From NCBI GenBank assembly GCA_958295985.1, contig OY282432.1, positions 1,178,001 to 1,242,000 of the forward strand: 64,000 bases of DNA, written 5' to 3'. Each line of letters opens with the position of its first letter. Within the stretch, counting starts at the first letter, position 1. The notes beneath the pieces were generated by a model. That model did no database searches and was not told where the DNA came from. It saw only the letters and a list, made by a program, of their open reading frames with translations. Both the position numbers and the translations under genes were made by a program. Of this stretch, positions 35,457 through 48,168 are shown in pieces. The DNA is from an uncultured Candidatus Binatia bacterium. GTDB lineage: Bacteria; Desulfobacterota; Binatia; UBA9968; JAJDTQ01.

Positions 35457-36632
35457 GTGACGGGAACCGGGGACGGGGACTTTGGGGGGCGCGGCGTGCC
35501 GGGCGGGTTGCCGGCGCCGCAGCTCCGTTTGCGGCAGGCGTTGGCCGCGTGGGTGGAGGCCGAGTTGGACACACCCGAGGCGACCGGCGACGCGGCCGCG
35601 GTGGCGGTGTTCCGGAAGCTCGCCCGGCGCGGTGTGTTCCGGTACGCGGCGCCGCGCGGGTTCGGCGGCGTGCGCCGCCGCGTGCAGGCCCGGGACCTGT
35701 GCGTCATCCGTCAGACCCTGGCGGGCGTCTCCCCCCTGGCGGACACCCTGTTCGCGGTGCAAGCGCTTGCCGCCTATCCGCTGGCGCTGGCGGGAACGCC
35801 GGCCCAGCAGCGCAGGTATCTGCCGCGACTGGCCGCGGGCCACGACATGGGGGCGTTCGCCCTGACCGAGCCGGATGCCGGATCGGACCCGGCTGCCGCC
35901 AGGCTGCGGGCACGCAAGCGGGGCGGGACCTACGTGCTCGACGGCCGCAAGAGCCTGATCTCCAACGCCGGCCTGGCCCATCTCTACGTGGTTTTCGGCA
36001 GCACCCATCCAGCCCGCGGGGGCAACGGCCTCGGCGCTTTCCTGGTCGAGGCGGCGACTCCCGGGGTGGTCGTTGCCGAGCGCCTTGAACTGATCTCGCC
36101 CCATCCCATCGGTACGGTGGCTTTCGAAGGCTGCCGCATCCCCGAGGAGCAACTCCTGGGTGCTCCCGGAGAGGGCCTGGGGGTCGCGCTGGCGACGCTG
36201 GAAGCGCTCCGTTGCAGCGTCGGCGCCGCGGCCGTGGGGATGGCGGGCCGCGCGCTGGCGGAAGCGGTTCGCTACGCCCGAAGCCGAAGCCAGTTCGGCC
36301 GTACCCTCAGCCGCTTCCAGGCCATCCGCTTCAAGATCGCGGACATGGCCACGGAGCTCGAGGCCGCGCGCCTGCTGGTCTACCAGGCCGCGCAGGCTCA
36401 CGACCGGGGCGACACCGGCATGGCGCGGCAGTCATCCATGGCCAAGCTGTTCGCCACCGAGGCTGCCCAGCGCATCGTGGACCAGGCCTTGCAGATTCAC
36501 GGGGGCCTTGGACTGGTGGCGGGGAGCGTCACCGAGCGGCTCTACCGCGACGTACGGGCGTTGCGCATCTACGAAGGCACTTCGGAAATCCAGAAACTGA
36601 TCATTGCGCGCGACCTGTTGGGTGGGTCGTGA
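35457..36632 (+). CDS. Acyl-CoA dehydrogenase
   Basis: 391 aa; FALTEPDAGSDPAA, LGRTLSRFQAIRFKIADMATELEAARLL-type region, IYEGTSEIQKLIIARDLLG. Confidence 0.88.
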   Translation: MTGTGDGDFGGRGVPGGLPAPQLRLRQALAAWVEAELDTPEATGDAAAVAVFRKLARRGVFRYAAPRGFGGVRRRVQARDLCVIRQTLAGVSPLADTLFAVQALAAYPLALAGTPAQQRRYLPRLAAGHDMGAFALTEPDAGSDPAAARLRARKRGGTYVLDGRKSLISNAGLAHLYVVFGSTHPARGGNGLGAFLVEAATPGVVVAERLELISPHPIGTVAFEGCRIPEEQLLGAPGEGLGVALATLEALRCSVGAAAVGMAGRALAEAVRYARSRSQFGRTLSRFQAIRFKIADMATELEAARLLVYQAAQAHDRGDTGMARQSSMAKLFATEAAQRIVDQALQIHGGLGLVAGSVTERLYRDVRALRIYEGTSEIQKLIIARDLLGGS

Positions 36633-36650
36633 TTTTCCACCGGAGGACCC

Positions 36651-37808
36651 ATGGATTTCGAGCTCTCGGATGAGCTGCTTGCGGTGAAGGAACTGGGCCG
36701 TGAGTTCGCGGAAAAGGAAATCGCGCCGACCGCGGCCGCGGACGACCGCGACCATCACTTTCGCCGGGAAACCTTCGAGAAGATGGGGCAGTTGGGCTTC
36801 TTCGGTTGCGTCGTTCCCGAAGCCTACGGCGGAACGGGCCTCGGGTATCTGGCCATGGTGCTGCTTACGGAAGAGGTCGCACGGGTGCACAGCTCGGTTC
36901 GGGTGCACGTGAACACGCAGCTTGCGCCGGCGGTGACGCTGGCGCGGTTCGGCACCGAGGAACAGAAACAGCGCTGGATCCCGGGGCTGGTGGATGCGTC
37001 GCGCATCGGCTGCTTCGCCATCACCGAGCCCGACGCCGGCTCCGACGTGGCTTCGATGTCCACCCGCGCCGTCCGGACGGACGGCGGCTACGTCCTCAAG
37101 GGCGCCAAGACCTGGATCTCCAACGCGCCCGTCGCCGACCTGGCGCTTGTCTATGCCGTGACGGATCCGGCCGCGGCGCACCGCGGCCTGTCCGCTTTCA
37201 TGGTGGAGTTGGACCGCGCCGGCGTTCGCCGGGGCACCTTGGACAAGATGGGCGCGCTGGCGTCGCCCACCGGGACTCTGGATTTCGACGACGTGCCGGT
37301 GCCTGCGGACCACCGCGTCGGATCCGAGGGCCAAGGCTTCGCCATGTGCATGTGGCAACTCAACCAGACGCGTTTGAGTTGCGCGGCCGGCGCCCTTGGC
37401 GTGGCCCGGGCGGCACGGGAGGCGGCCGTGGCCTATGCCAACCAGCGAGAACAGTTTGGCCGGAAGATCGGACGTTTCCAGATGATCCAGGACAGCATCG
37501 CCCGGATGATCGTCGAGGAAGAGTCGGCGCGCCTGCTGGTGTACCGGGCGGCCCATCTCGCGGACCGCGGGCAACCCAACAACCTGGAGGTGTCCATGGC
37601 GAAATACGCCGCCGCGGAGGCAGCCGCTCACGCCGCGGACGGCGCTTTCAAGATCCTGGGGGCCTACGGATATTCCACGGAGTTTCCGGTGGAGCGTTAC
37701 CTTAGGGACGCGAAATCCTATCAGATCGTCGAGGGCTCCTCGAACATCCACAAACTCATCATCGCCCAGGACGCGTTGGGATACCGGAAGGCCAACCGTC
37801 AGCCGTAG
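36651..37808 (+). CDS. Acyl-CoA dehydrogenase
   Basis: 385 aa; FAITEPDAGSDVASMSTRAV, REQFGRKIGRFQMIQDSIARM, IVEGSSNIHKLIIAQDALG. Confidence 0.93.
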   Translation: MDFELSDELLAVKELGREFAEKEIAPTAAADDRDHHFRRETFEKMGQLGFFGCVVPEAYGGTGLGYLAMVLLTEEVARVHSSVRVHVNTQLAPAVTLARFGTEEQKQRWIPGLVDASRIGCFAITEPDAGSDVASMSTRAVRTDGGYVLKGAKTWISNAPVADLALVYAVTDPAAAHRGLSAFMVELDRAGVRRGTLDKMGALASPTGTLDFDDVPVPADHRVGSEGQGFAMCMWQLNQTRLSCAAGALGVARAAREAAVAYANQREQFGRKIGRFQMIQDSIARMIVEEESARLLVYRAAHLADRGQPNNLEVSMAKYAAAEAAAHAADGAFKILGAYGYSTEFPVERYLRDAKSYQIVEGSSNIHKLIIAQDALGYRKANRQP

Positions 37809-37852
37809 TGGGTCGTACCGTACAGGCAGGGTCTTTCCAAAGTCCCGCCAAA

Positions 37853-37965
37853 GCTGTCATTCTGAGCGGAGCGGTCCGGCCAAACCTGTCACTCTCAGCG
37901 GAGCGAAGAATCCCGGCTACGGCGGGGGGACCCGTCGCTCTGCTCAGGGTGACAATGGAAGGGCC
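37853..37965. repeat. Intergenic repeat cluster: two GTCAYTCTSAGCGGAGCG copies plus an inverted copy (GCTCTGCTCAGGGTGACA)
   Basis: ctgtcattctgagcggagcg ... ctgtcactctcagcggagcg ... cgctctgctcagggtgacaatg. Confidence 0.7.
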
Positions 37966-38040
37966 CTGACCGTACAGGTGACCCGGTTGCCCGCTGTTTC
38001 GGTTTTTTATTGGGCCGTTATGTATTAGTATGATTCCCAC

Positions 38041-40806
38041 GTGCTTGATCCCGTGTTCATGTCTGCCGTAACGCGTCATTCACCATCGGGCAACTCGCGT
38101 GTCGGGCGCCGGCTCGCCGGCGCGCTCGTGGTCCTGTCGCTTGCGTTGGCCCCGGGCCTGCCGTGGACCGCAGACCGGTCGCTTGCGGTCGAGTCGGAGG
38201 CGACGTCAGCGGCAGCCGCGGAAACGGACTTCCGCGAACAGCGCGTTGCCAAGCGGGTGGTCCGCGGCGATACCCTGCCCCGGCTGCTGATGGATCTGGG
38301 GGTATCTTCGGCGGTCAGGAATCGCTGGCTCCGGGCGGTCGTGAAACAAGTCGGCGTGGCCGATGTCCTGAGGGCGGGGGACACGGTCCGCTTCCATTTC
38401 ATCGCACCGTGGGGTTCACCCGGTCCCGGTCACATGACGGCGCTTCAAATCGAGCGCGCCGGCTCGAAGCCGTTGACGTGGCAGTTGAGTCACCACCAGA
38501 TCGTCTACCACAGGGACAAGGGGCTGCGTCCCACGAGTTCCGTGGCGACGCGCGCTGCGGCTTCGGCGGAGGCCGGAGGGCGGGCGGCCGCGCGGGGCGG
38601 CGCCGAGACCGGGACCGCGGGGAGTGCGGCGAGGAAGGCCGCCACAAAGGCCGTGGCAGTGGCAAAGACGCCGGCCCAAGTTCCCTCCCGGGTGGGTCGC
38701 GTGACGCACGCCGGGGACGCCGGCAACGCCGAGCCCACTCCGGGCGTGGAACGGCCCTCCGGGATGGAGCGCGTGACGCACGTGCTCCGGAAGGGAGAAA
38801 ACCTCGGACGCGTGCTGCGCGTCAAGGGGGTTTTCGGGAAGGCGGCCCAGCCCTGGATTCGAGCCGTCAGCAAACGGTATTCGCTGAAACGGTTGTATCC
38901 GGGCCGGAAGATCGTCCTCTACTTCACAACCGCGCCTTCCCAGGGTCGTGGCCGTCGAACCCTGCGGGCCTTGCAGATCGAATCGAGGCGCGGAGACCTG
39001 CTGACGTGGCAATGGACCGATGGGCGGATCGTCTATCGGGGCAGGAATCATCGGGTGGTGGGCAAGGTCGAAGCCGCACCCGCACCGCCGCGGGCAAAGA
39101 CCCCGGCTGCCGACGGCGCGCCCGTAGTCACCCGCAAGTCGTTACCCCCTGTACGGTCGTTCGAGCCGCTGGAGAAGGTTATACGGACGGTGCGCAGGGG
39201 CCAGACCCTGGCGCGTATGCTCAGGCCTCTGGGTGTCTCCGGGAAGGAAGGCGAAGCGTGGTTCAACGCCATCGACACACAGTATCCGGTCACGAACCTC
39301 AAGCCCGGCCAACGCCTGCATCTGTATTTCGAAAGGACTCCGGCAAGACACCGCCAGGACAACCTCAAGGCCGTCGAGCTCGAGGTGAAGAAGGGGCGCA
39401 AGCTGACCTGGGAGCGGGTCGGGGGCAAGGTTCGTTTCGGGACGGGTCAGGTCCTGGGGCGTGGGCGCACGACTCGGGACGCGACGTCTTTCGCGGCCAA
39501 CGGCGTCTCTTCAGCCGCCCCGGGGAGTTTCCTGTCCGAGTACGCGTTGGCCCGGATCAAGCAGCGCAACGGGTTGCTGGAATACACCCCGCCGCCGAAT
39601 GGAACGATGAACGGCCAACGGCCGGTGCCGTCACTCGAAAACGCCGAACGGCTGACGCACAGGCTGAAATCCGGAGAACACCTGTGGGGCGTGCTCAGGA
39701 AATATGAACTGGACGACAAGGAGAGGCGTTGGTGGCTCACCGCCCTACAGCAGCAGAAACACGTGCGCAGGCTCCAGACCGGCAGCGACATCAACTTCTA
39801 TTTCAAGGCGCCTGAAAACGGCAACGGCAACGGCAACGGCGCGGCCGAGTCCAACGGCGCCGGAAACCTCCAGGCGTTGGAGATCGTGCTTCGTTCGGAC
39901 CTGCGACTTACCTGGTATCGCAGCAAACAGGGCCTCCTGTTCTACAAGGATGAAGTTCCGTACCAACAGGAGGTGCGGTCCGTAAGCGGCGTGATCACCG
40001 AGGGGTCGCTCTATGGCAGCGCCAAACGCGCGGGCGTCGCCGTCGCCGTCATCTCCCGCATGGTGGACATCCTCGCCTGGGACGTAAACTTCCAGAAGGA
40101 CCTTCGCCCCGGCGACACCTATCGAGTGCTCTACCGCAGGAAGTTTCGCCCCGGCAGCGCGAGGTCCGACCGGATCCATATACTGGCCGCGGAGTTCGTG
40201 AACCAGGGAAGCACGCACACGGCCGTCTACTTCGAGGGCGCTGACGGCCGCGGTCACTACTATGACGCCGCCGGCCACTCGGTGTCCCGGTCGTTTCTGC
40301 GTTATCCCGTCGAGTTCAGGCGGATCAGCTCGCGTTTCTCGTTGCGCCGCTTCCACCCCATCCTGAAGGTACGCCGGCCGCACTACGGCGTGGATTTCGC
40401 GGCTCGAACGGGTACGCCGATAAGGGCCGTGGGCGACGGGCGCATCACCCACGCGGGGTGGAAAGGGGGTTACGGCCGGCTGGTGGAGGTCAGCCACGGG
40501 GGAGCCATGAAGACGCGGTACGCTCACCTGAGGCGCTACGGGCCCGGGATTCGGCGCGGCGTGTCCGTGAAGAAGGGTCAGACCATCGGCTACGTAGGCT
40601 GTTCCGGCCTGTGCTCGGGTCCGCACCTTCATTTCGAGATGTGGCAAGGCAACCGGTACGTGGACCCCTTGAAGGCCAACATCCCGGTCGAACGGCGACT
40701 CGACCCCTTGCTGATGAAGATCTTCGAGAGTACCAGGGAGTTGTTCTTCGAGCGATTGGAAGCCGACCGCAAGACCGCTGCGCTGCCTGCGCCAGGGCCT
40801 TCATGA
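38041..40806 (+). CDS. M23-family (LytM) peptidoglycan endopeptidase with four tandem LysM/OapA-like N-terminal repeats
   Basis: About 921 aa; catalytic HYGVDFAARTGTPIRAVGDG and GPHLHFEMW; four repeated xxRVRxGxxLxxxLRxxGV units (see finding). Confidence 0.9.
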   Translation: MLDPVFMSAVTRHSPSGNSRVGRRLAGALVVLSLALAPGLPWTADRSLAVESEATSAAAAETDFREQRVAKRVVRGDTLPRLLMDLGVSSAVRNRWLRAVVKQVGVADVLRAGDTVRFHFIAPWGSPGPGHMTALQIERAGSKPLTWQLSHHQIVYHRDKGLRPTSSVATRAAASAEAGGRAAARGGAETGTAGSAARKAATKAVAVAKTPAQVPSRVGRVTHAGDAGNAEPTPGVERPSGMERVTHVLRKGENLGRVLRVKGVFGKAAQPWIRAVSKRYSLKRLYPGRKIVLYFTTAPSQGRGRRTLRALQIESRRGDLLTWQWTDGRIVYRGRNHRVVGKVEAAPAPPRAKTPAADGAPVVTRKSLPPVRSFEPLEKVIRTVRRGQTLARMLRPLGVSGKEGEAWFNAIDTQYPVTNLKPGQRLHLYFERTPARHRQDNLKAVELEVKKGRKLTWERVGGKVRFGTGQVLGRGRTTRDATSFAANGVSSAAPGSFLSEYALARIKQRNGLLEYTPPPNGTMNGQRPVPSLENAERLTHRLKSGEHLWGVLRKYELDDKERRWWLTALQQQKHVRRLQTGSDINFYFKAPENGNGNGNGAAESNGAGNLQALEIVLRSDLRLTWYRSKQGLLFYKDEVPYQQEVRSVSGVITEGSLYGSAKRAGVAVAVISRMVDILAWDVNFQKDLRPGDTYRVLYRRKFRPGSARSDRIHILAAEFVNQGSTHTAVYFEGADGRGHYYDAAGHSVSRSFLRYPVEFRRISSRFSLRRFHPILKVRRPHYGVDFAARTGTPIRAVGDGRITHAGWKGGYGRLVEVSHGGAMKTRYAHLRRYGPGIRRGVSVKKGQTIGYVGCSGLCSGPHLHFEMWQGNRYVDPLKANIPVERRLDPLLMKIFESTRELFFERLEADRKTAALPAPGPS

Positions 40807-40860
40807 ACGCGGCGGCTAAAGAAATCTTCCCGGTCGCCGAAGGAGATTATTCGTAGGACC

Positions 40861-41478
40861 GTGCCGTCCTTGCGAGCTTTCGTCGGTGTCCCCGTAGGCG
40901 CGGCCGTGGCCGCGCGGATATGCGCCGTCCGTAGCGAGTTCGGCGGCGGGACGGTTCGCTGGGTACCGGCGGAGAACCTCCATCTGACCCTGAAATTCCT
41001 GGGCAACATCGAAGAGGTCCAGGTTGCTCCCATACGTTCGGCCTTGCGGGAGGCTCTGGCGGACACCGTCGGGTTCCGAGTCACCGCCAGGGGCGTCGGG
41101 GTCTTTCCGGCCTCCCGCCGTCCGCAAGTCCTGTGGATCGGACTGGCGTCCCCGGAAATCGGCCGGGTGGCAGGGCGGGTGGAGCGGGCGCTGGAGCCCT
41201 TGGGCGTCGAGAGGGCGGCGACGGGGTTTCGGCCCCACGTGACCATTGGACGATGGCGGCGCCCCGAGCCTCGGGGCGCAGATCTTCGAGAGGAGTTGGC
41301 CCGCTGGCGCGATCACGAGTTCGGCAAGTTCCGGATTCATGCGGTGACTCTGTTCCGGAGCACGCTTCGACCCGCCGGCGCCCTGTATTCCCCGCTGGCG
41401 GTCTTTCCGCTGGACGCGGCCGCGAGTCCTCCGACGGTGGCCGAAGGCCAGGGGCGCGAAGTTCGTCGCAGCCGATGA
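40861..41478 (+). CDS. thpR: RNA 2',3'-cyclic phosphodiesterase (LigT/ThpR)
   Basis: Two HxTx motifs: HLTLKFLGN and HVTIGRW. Confidence 0.92.
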   Translation: MPSLRAFVGVPVGAAVAARICAVRSEFGGGTVRWVPAENLHLTLKFLGNIEEVQVAPIRSALREALADTVGFRVTARGVGVFPASRRPQVLWIGLASPEIGRVAGRVERALEPLGVERAATGFRPHVTIGRWRRPEPRGADLREELARWRDHEFGKFRIHAVTLFRSTLRPAGALYSPLAVFPLDAAASPPTVAEGQGREVRRSR

Positions 41479-41528
41479 CGCGCAATCGACGGAAGCCTGA
41501 ATCGATAGCAACCTGCTAAGGAGACCGC

Positions 41529-42578
41529 ATGGACGCGAACAAGGAGAAGGCCATCGACCTGGCGGTGAGCCAGATCGAGAGACAGTTCGGCAAAGGGGCC
41601 ATCATGAAGCTCGGGGAGGGCGGGCAGCTCAAGGACATCGCCACGATATCCACGGGCTCCATCGGTCTCGATATCGCCCTCGGGGTGGGCGGGGTGCCGC
41701 GCGGCCGGGTAGTGGAGATCTACGGCCCCGAGTCCTCGGGCAAGACCACCTTGGCACTCCACATCCTTGCCGAGGCCCAGCGGCAAGGGGGGATGGTGGC
41801 GTTCGTCGACGCCGAGCACGCGCTGGATCTCAGCTACGCTCAGAAGCTCGGGGTTCAGACCGACGAGCTGCTGATCTCGCAGCCGGACCACGGAGAGCAG
41901 GCCCTGGAGATCGCCGAGACCCTGGTACGGAGCGGCGCCATCGACGTGCTGGTCATCGACTCCGTGGCGGCGCTGGTGCCTCGGGCCGAGATCGAGGGCG
42001 AAATGGGCGACTCGCACATGGGTCTCCAGGCCCGCCTCATGTCCCAGGCCCTTCGCAAGCTGACCGGGACCATCTCCCGTTCCCAGTCGGTGGTGATCTT
42101 CATCAACCAGATCCGCATGAAGATCGGCGTCATGTTCGGCAACCCCGAAACCACCACCGGCGGCAACGCCCTCAAGTTCTATGCTTCCCTGCGCATGGAG
42201 ATACGCCGAACCGGAGCCCTCAAGGACGCGGACTCGATCATCGGCGGACGCACACGGGTGAAGGTGGTGAAGAACAAGCTCGCGCCGCCCTTCCGGGAGG
42301 CCGAGTTCGACATCCTCTACGGCACCGGCATATCGAGAGAAGGGGAACTGGTGGATATCGGAAGCGACATGGGTGTCCTGTCCAAGAGCGGCGCCTGGTA
42401 CTCGTTCGAGGGTGACCGCATCGGACAGGGCCGGGAAAACGTCAAGCAGTTCCTGCGCGACCACACCGACATCGCCGGTCAGTTGATGGAGCTGATACGG
42501 GCCAAGGCGGGCCTCAAGGGCCCGCAGCGCGAGTCCGCCAACGGGGATCGGGAGCCGGGCAAGGGTCCGGGAAAGTGA
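41529..42578 (+). CDS. recA: Recombinase RecA
   Basis: 349 aa; [82 protein letters not shown]. Confidence 0.98.
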   Translation: MDANKEKAIDLAVSQIERQFGKGAIMKLGEGGQLKDIATISTGSIGLDIALGVGGVPRGRVVEIYGPESSGKTTLALHILAEAQRQGGMVAFVDAEHALDLSYAQKLGVQTDELLISQPDHGEQALEIAETLVRSGAIDVLVIDSVAALVPRAEIEGEMGDSHMGLQARLMSQALRKLTGTISRSQSVVIFINQIRMKIGVMFGNPETTTGGNALKFYASLRMEIRRTGALKDADSIIGGRTRVKVVKNKLAPPFREAEFDILYGTGISREGELVDIGSDMGVLSKSGAWYSFEGDRIGQGRENVKQFLRDHTDIAGQLMELIRAKAGLKGPQRESANGDREPGKGPGK

Positions 42579-42618
42579 CGTTGCCTTTGCGTCGGCGGGA
42601 ATGCTATCAATGGCCGTC

Positions 42619-45263
<2,645 letters not shown>

Positions 45264-45267
<4 letters not shown>

Positions 45268-46271
45268 CGAAAGTGAATCAAGCGAACATCGAGAGCGTGC
45301 TGGCGGCGCCCCATCTGGCATTCAACGACCCGCGGCTGTTCCGGGAACTTCTCGGCAACCAGGACGAGCACCTGAAGATCGCGCAGCGGGCATTGGGCGT
45401 CAAGTTCCGGGTACACGGAACCGAGATGGAGATTCAGGGCGACCAGCCCGAGTCGGAACTGGCGCGGGAGGTCATGCGCCAGCTCTACGGCCTGCTGGAG
45501 CGGGGCTATCCGGTGTACGGCAGCGACGTCGACTACGCCATCCGTATCCTGAGCAGTAACAGCAAGGCGAACTTGCAGGAGATCTTTCTCGACACCATCT
45601 ACATCTCGTCCCACAAGCGCACCATCACCCCCAAGAGCGTCGCCCAGAAGAGCTACATCGACGCTATCCGCCGCCACGATATCGTCTTCGGCATCGGTCC
45701 GGCGGGGACCGGCAAGACCTATCTGGCCATGGCCATGGCCGTGTCCGAGCTGATGAAGAACAGCTATGCCCGGATCATCCTCACCCGTCCCGCGGTGGAG
45801 GCGGGGGAGAAGCTCGGCTTTCTGCCCGGCGACCTGGCCGAGAAGGTGAACCCCTACCTACGGCCCCTGTACGACGCCATGCACGACATGGTGGACTTCG
45901 ACAAGGCCCGGCGCCTGCTGGAACGGGGCAGTATCGAGGTGGCGCCCCTGGCCTTCATGCGCGGCCGCACCCTCAACGACTCCTTCGTCATCCTGGACGA
46001 GGGACAGAACACCACCCCCGAGCAGATGAAGATGTTCCTCACCCGGTTGGGCTACGGTTCCAAGGCGGTGATCACCGGCGACGTGACCCAGATCGACCTG
46101 CCCGCCGGCCGGCTGTCCGGGCTCAAGGAGGCCTGGCGCATCCTGCAAGGGGTGGAGGGGATCCGCTTCGTCGCCTTTACCGAAAAGGACGTGGCCCGGC
46201 ACCGCCTGGTGCAGGACATCATCACCGCCTACGAGCGCGATGCCCGTGAGGACGACGAACGCGATGGGTGA
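45264..46271 (+). CDS. PhoH-family ATPase
   Basis: GIGPAGTGKTYLAMAMAV, RPAVEAGEKLGFLPGDLAEKVNPYLRPLYDA, FVILDEGQNTTPEQMKMFLTRLG; TTG start overlaps the alaS stop. Confidence 0.95.
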
Positions 46272-46283
46272 GCCCCCAGCCTG

Positions 46284-46769
46284 ATGGATACCGGTCCGAC
46301 GTCGAGACCCGTGCCACGGGCTCAGAGCGTCACCGTCGATGTGGTGCGCCGGGGCCCGGCCCGTCAGGTGCCGGTGCGCGGATTCAAGGCCAAGGCGCGC
46401 CGGATCCTGCGTCTCATGGACCTGATGGACTGCGAGCTCAGCGTGGCCCTGGTGGGCGACGACGAGATCCGCCGTCTGAACGGGCGCTACCGGTCACGCG
46501 ACGAGCCCACCGACGTGCTGTCGTTCCCGCTGGACGAACCGCTGCCGTCCGGCCATCGGCTTATCGGCGACGTGGTCATCTCGGTGGAGAAGGCCGCCCG
46601 CCAAGCGCGGCAACGGCGCCGGTCTCTCGACGACGAACTGGAAGTGCTGCTCGTACACGGCATCCTGCACAACCTGGGCTACGATCACGAGCGCTCCCCT
46701 GACGACGAGCGAGAAATGCGCGCCCTGGAGCGGCGTCTGCGCAGAGATCTCAAGGCGGGGAAGAGATAG
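46284..46769 (+). CDS. ybeY: rRNA maturation endoribonuclease YbeY
   Basis: LNGRYRSRDEPTDVLSFPL, HGILHNLGYDHE metal site. Confidence 0.95.
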   Translation: MDTGPTSRPVPRAQSVTVDVVRRGPARQVPVRGFKAKARRILRLMDLMDCELSVALVGDDEIRRLNGRYRSRDEPTDVLSFPLDEPLPSGHRLIGDVVISVEKAARQARQRRRSLDDELEVLLVHGILHNLGYDHERSPDDEREMRALERRLRRDLKAGKR

Positions 46770-46828
46770 GCGGCCGCTTTCGTCGTTCTTTGTCGTCGAG
46801 CAGCACATCCGCTATATTGAACACAATC

Positions 46829-47930
46829 ATGTTTGACGAAGCACGCGAACAACTGACACAGCTCGAAGACAAGCTCCGGCTGCTACGGAGGCGTCTTTGA
46901 CGTCGACGGCAAGCAGAAGCGCATCGACGAGTTGGTAACCCTCACCGCCAGGCCCGACTTCTGGAACGAGGCCGAAAAGGCCCAGGAGATCCTCAAGGAG
47001 CAGTCCCTGCTCCGGGAAGCCGTGGACGACTACGGCAAATGCCATTCGAGTGTCGAGGAAGCACGTTTCTTTCTGGATCTGGCCGAGGAAGAGAACGACG
47101 CCGAGGCCCTGGAAGAGACGGAAACCCGGCTCCGGGAAGTCACCGACAGCCTGGCGGACATGGAGTTGCGGCGGTTGCTGGGCGGCGCTGACGACCGCCG
47201 GGACGCCATCGTCACGCTTCATCCCGGCGCCGGCGGCACCGAGTCCCAGGACTGGGCCGAGATGCTGCTGCGCATGTACCTTCGCTGGGGCGACCGCCGG
47301 GGATACAAGACCGAGATCCTGGAGTATCAGCCAGGGGAGGAGGCCGGGGTCAAGCGGGTCACCTTCACCATCGCCGGCAGCCATGCCTACGGCTACATGA
47401 AGTGCGAGGCCGGTATCCACCGGCTGGTGCGCATCTCCCCGTTCGACGCCAACTCCAGGCGCCATACCTCCTTTGCCTCGGTCTTCGTCTACCCCGAGAT
47501 CGACGACACCATCGACGTGGAGATCAACGAGTCCGACCTGCGCATCGACACCTACCGCGCCAGCGGCGCCGGCGGCCAGCACGTCAACAAGACCGATTCC
47601 GCGGTGCGCATCACCCATCTCCCCACCAACATCGTCGCGGCCTGCCAGAACGAGCGCTCCCAGCACAAGAACAAGGCCATGGCCATGCGCATCCTGCGCT
47701 CCCGGCTCTACGAGCTGGAGGTAGAGAAACAGCGGGAGATAATGGACAGCTACCAGCAGAACAAGAAGGACATCGCCTGGGGCAGCCAGATACGCTCCTA
47801 CGTGCTGCACCCCTACCGCATGGTCAAGGACCACCGCACCAACGTGGAGATCGGCAACGCCGACGCCGTCCTCGACGGCGACATCGACCGGTTCATCCAG
47901 AGCTATCTGATGGGAGGGGAAGAGGGCTGA
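46829..47930 (+). CDS. prfB: Peptide chain release factor 2, programmed +1 frameshift (join 46829..46897, 46899..47930)
   Basis: Short ORF MFDEAREQLTQLEDKLRLLRRRL ends CTT TGA at 46895-46900 preceded by GGAGG; +1 frame continues DVDGKQKRIDELVTLTARPDFWNEAEKAQ...; GAGGQHVNKTDSAVRITH. Confidence 0.95.
46885..46901 (+). promoter_or_regulatory. prfB recoding site: internal SD (GGAGG) - CGT - CTT TGA C
   Basis: cggaggcgtctttgac; SD to slippery CTT spacing 3 nt, as in the classical RF2 signal. Confidence 0.93.
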
Positions 47931-48168
47931 GCAGGCAGTTTGTCAGATACGAAGATCGCTGGGACCGAACGCCGAAATTGAAGCCGTAGCATACAGGCTG
48001 ATCCAGCCGAACATGGCCATCCTTGTGTTCATGGACTGACTCCCTGGTCCTGGACAACCCTTGCGCAAGTACGGCTCGGGCTGACCGGTGGAGACGCACG
48101 CGCGTCCCACGGTCAGTCGAGCCGCACGGAGGTACGATACAGGCGCCGGTGGGCGCCCGGTTTCGGAT

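Noticed and set aside
39811-39845. AACGGC repeats as a CRISPR or regulatory repeat
   Set aside because: Unit is 6 bp, contiguous, in frame and inside a linker of the M23 protein; no spacers.
47935-48160. Small ORFs between prfB and the NIPSNAP gene
   Set aside because: Short, no ribosome-binding site of note and no motif; may be intergenic.
48130-48168. GGCGCC-GGTG-GGCGCC hairpin after the NIPSNAP gene as an intrinsic terminator
   Set aside because: Short perfect stem but no T-tract downstream on the relevant strand; not enough support to list.
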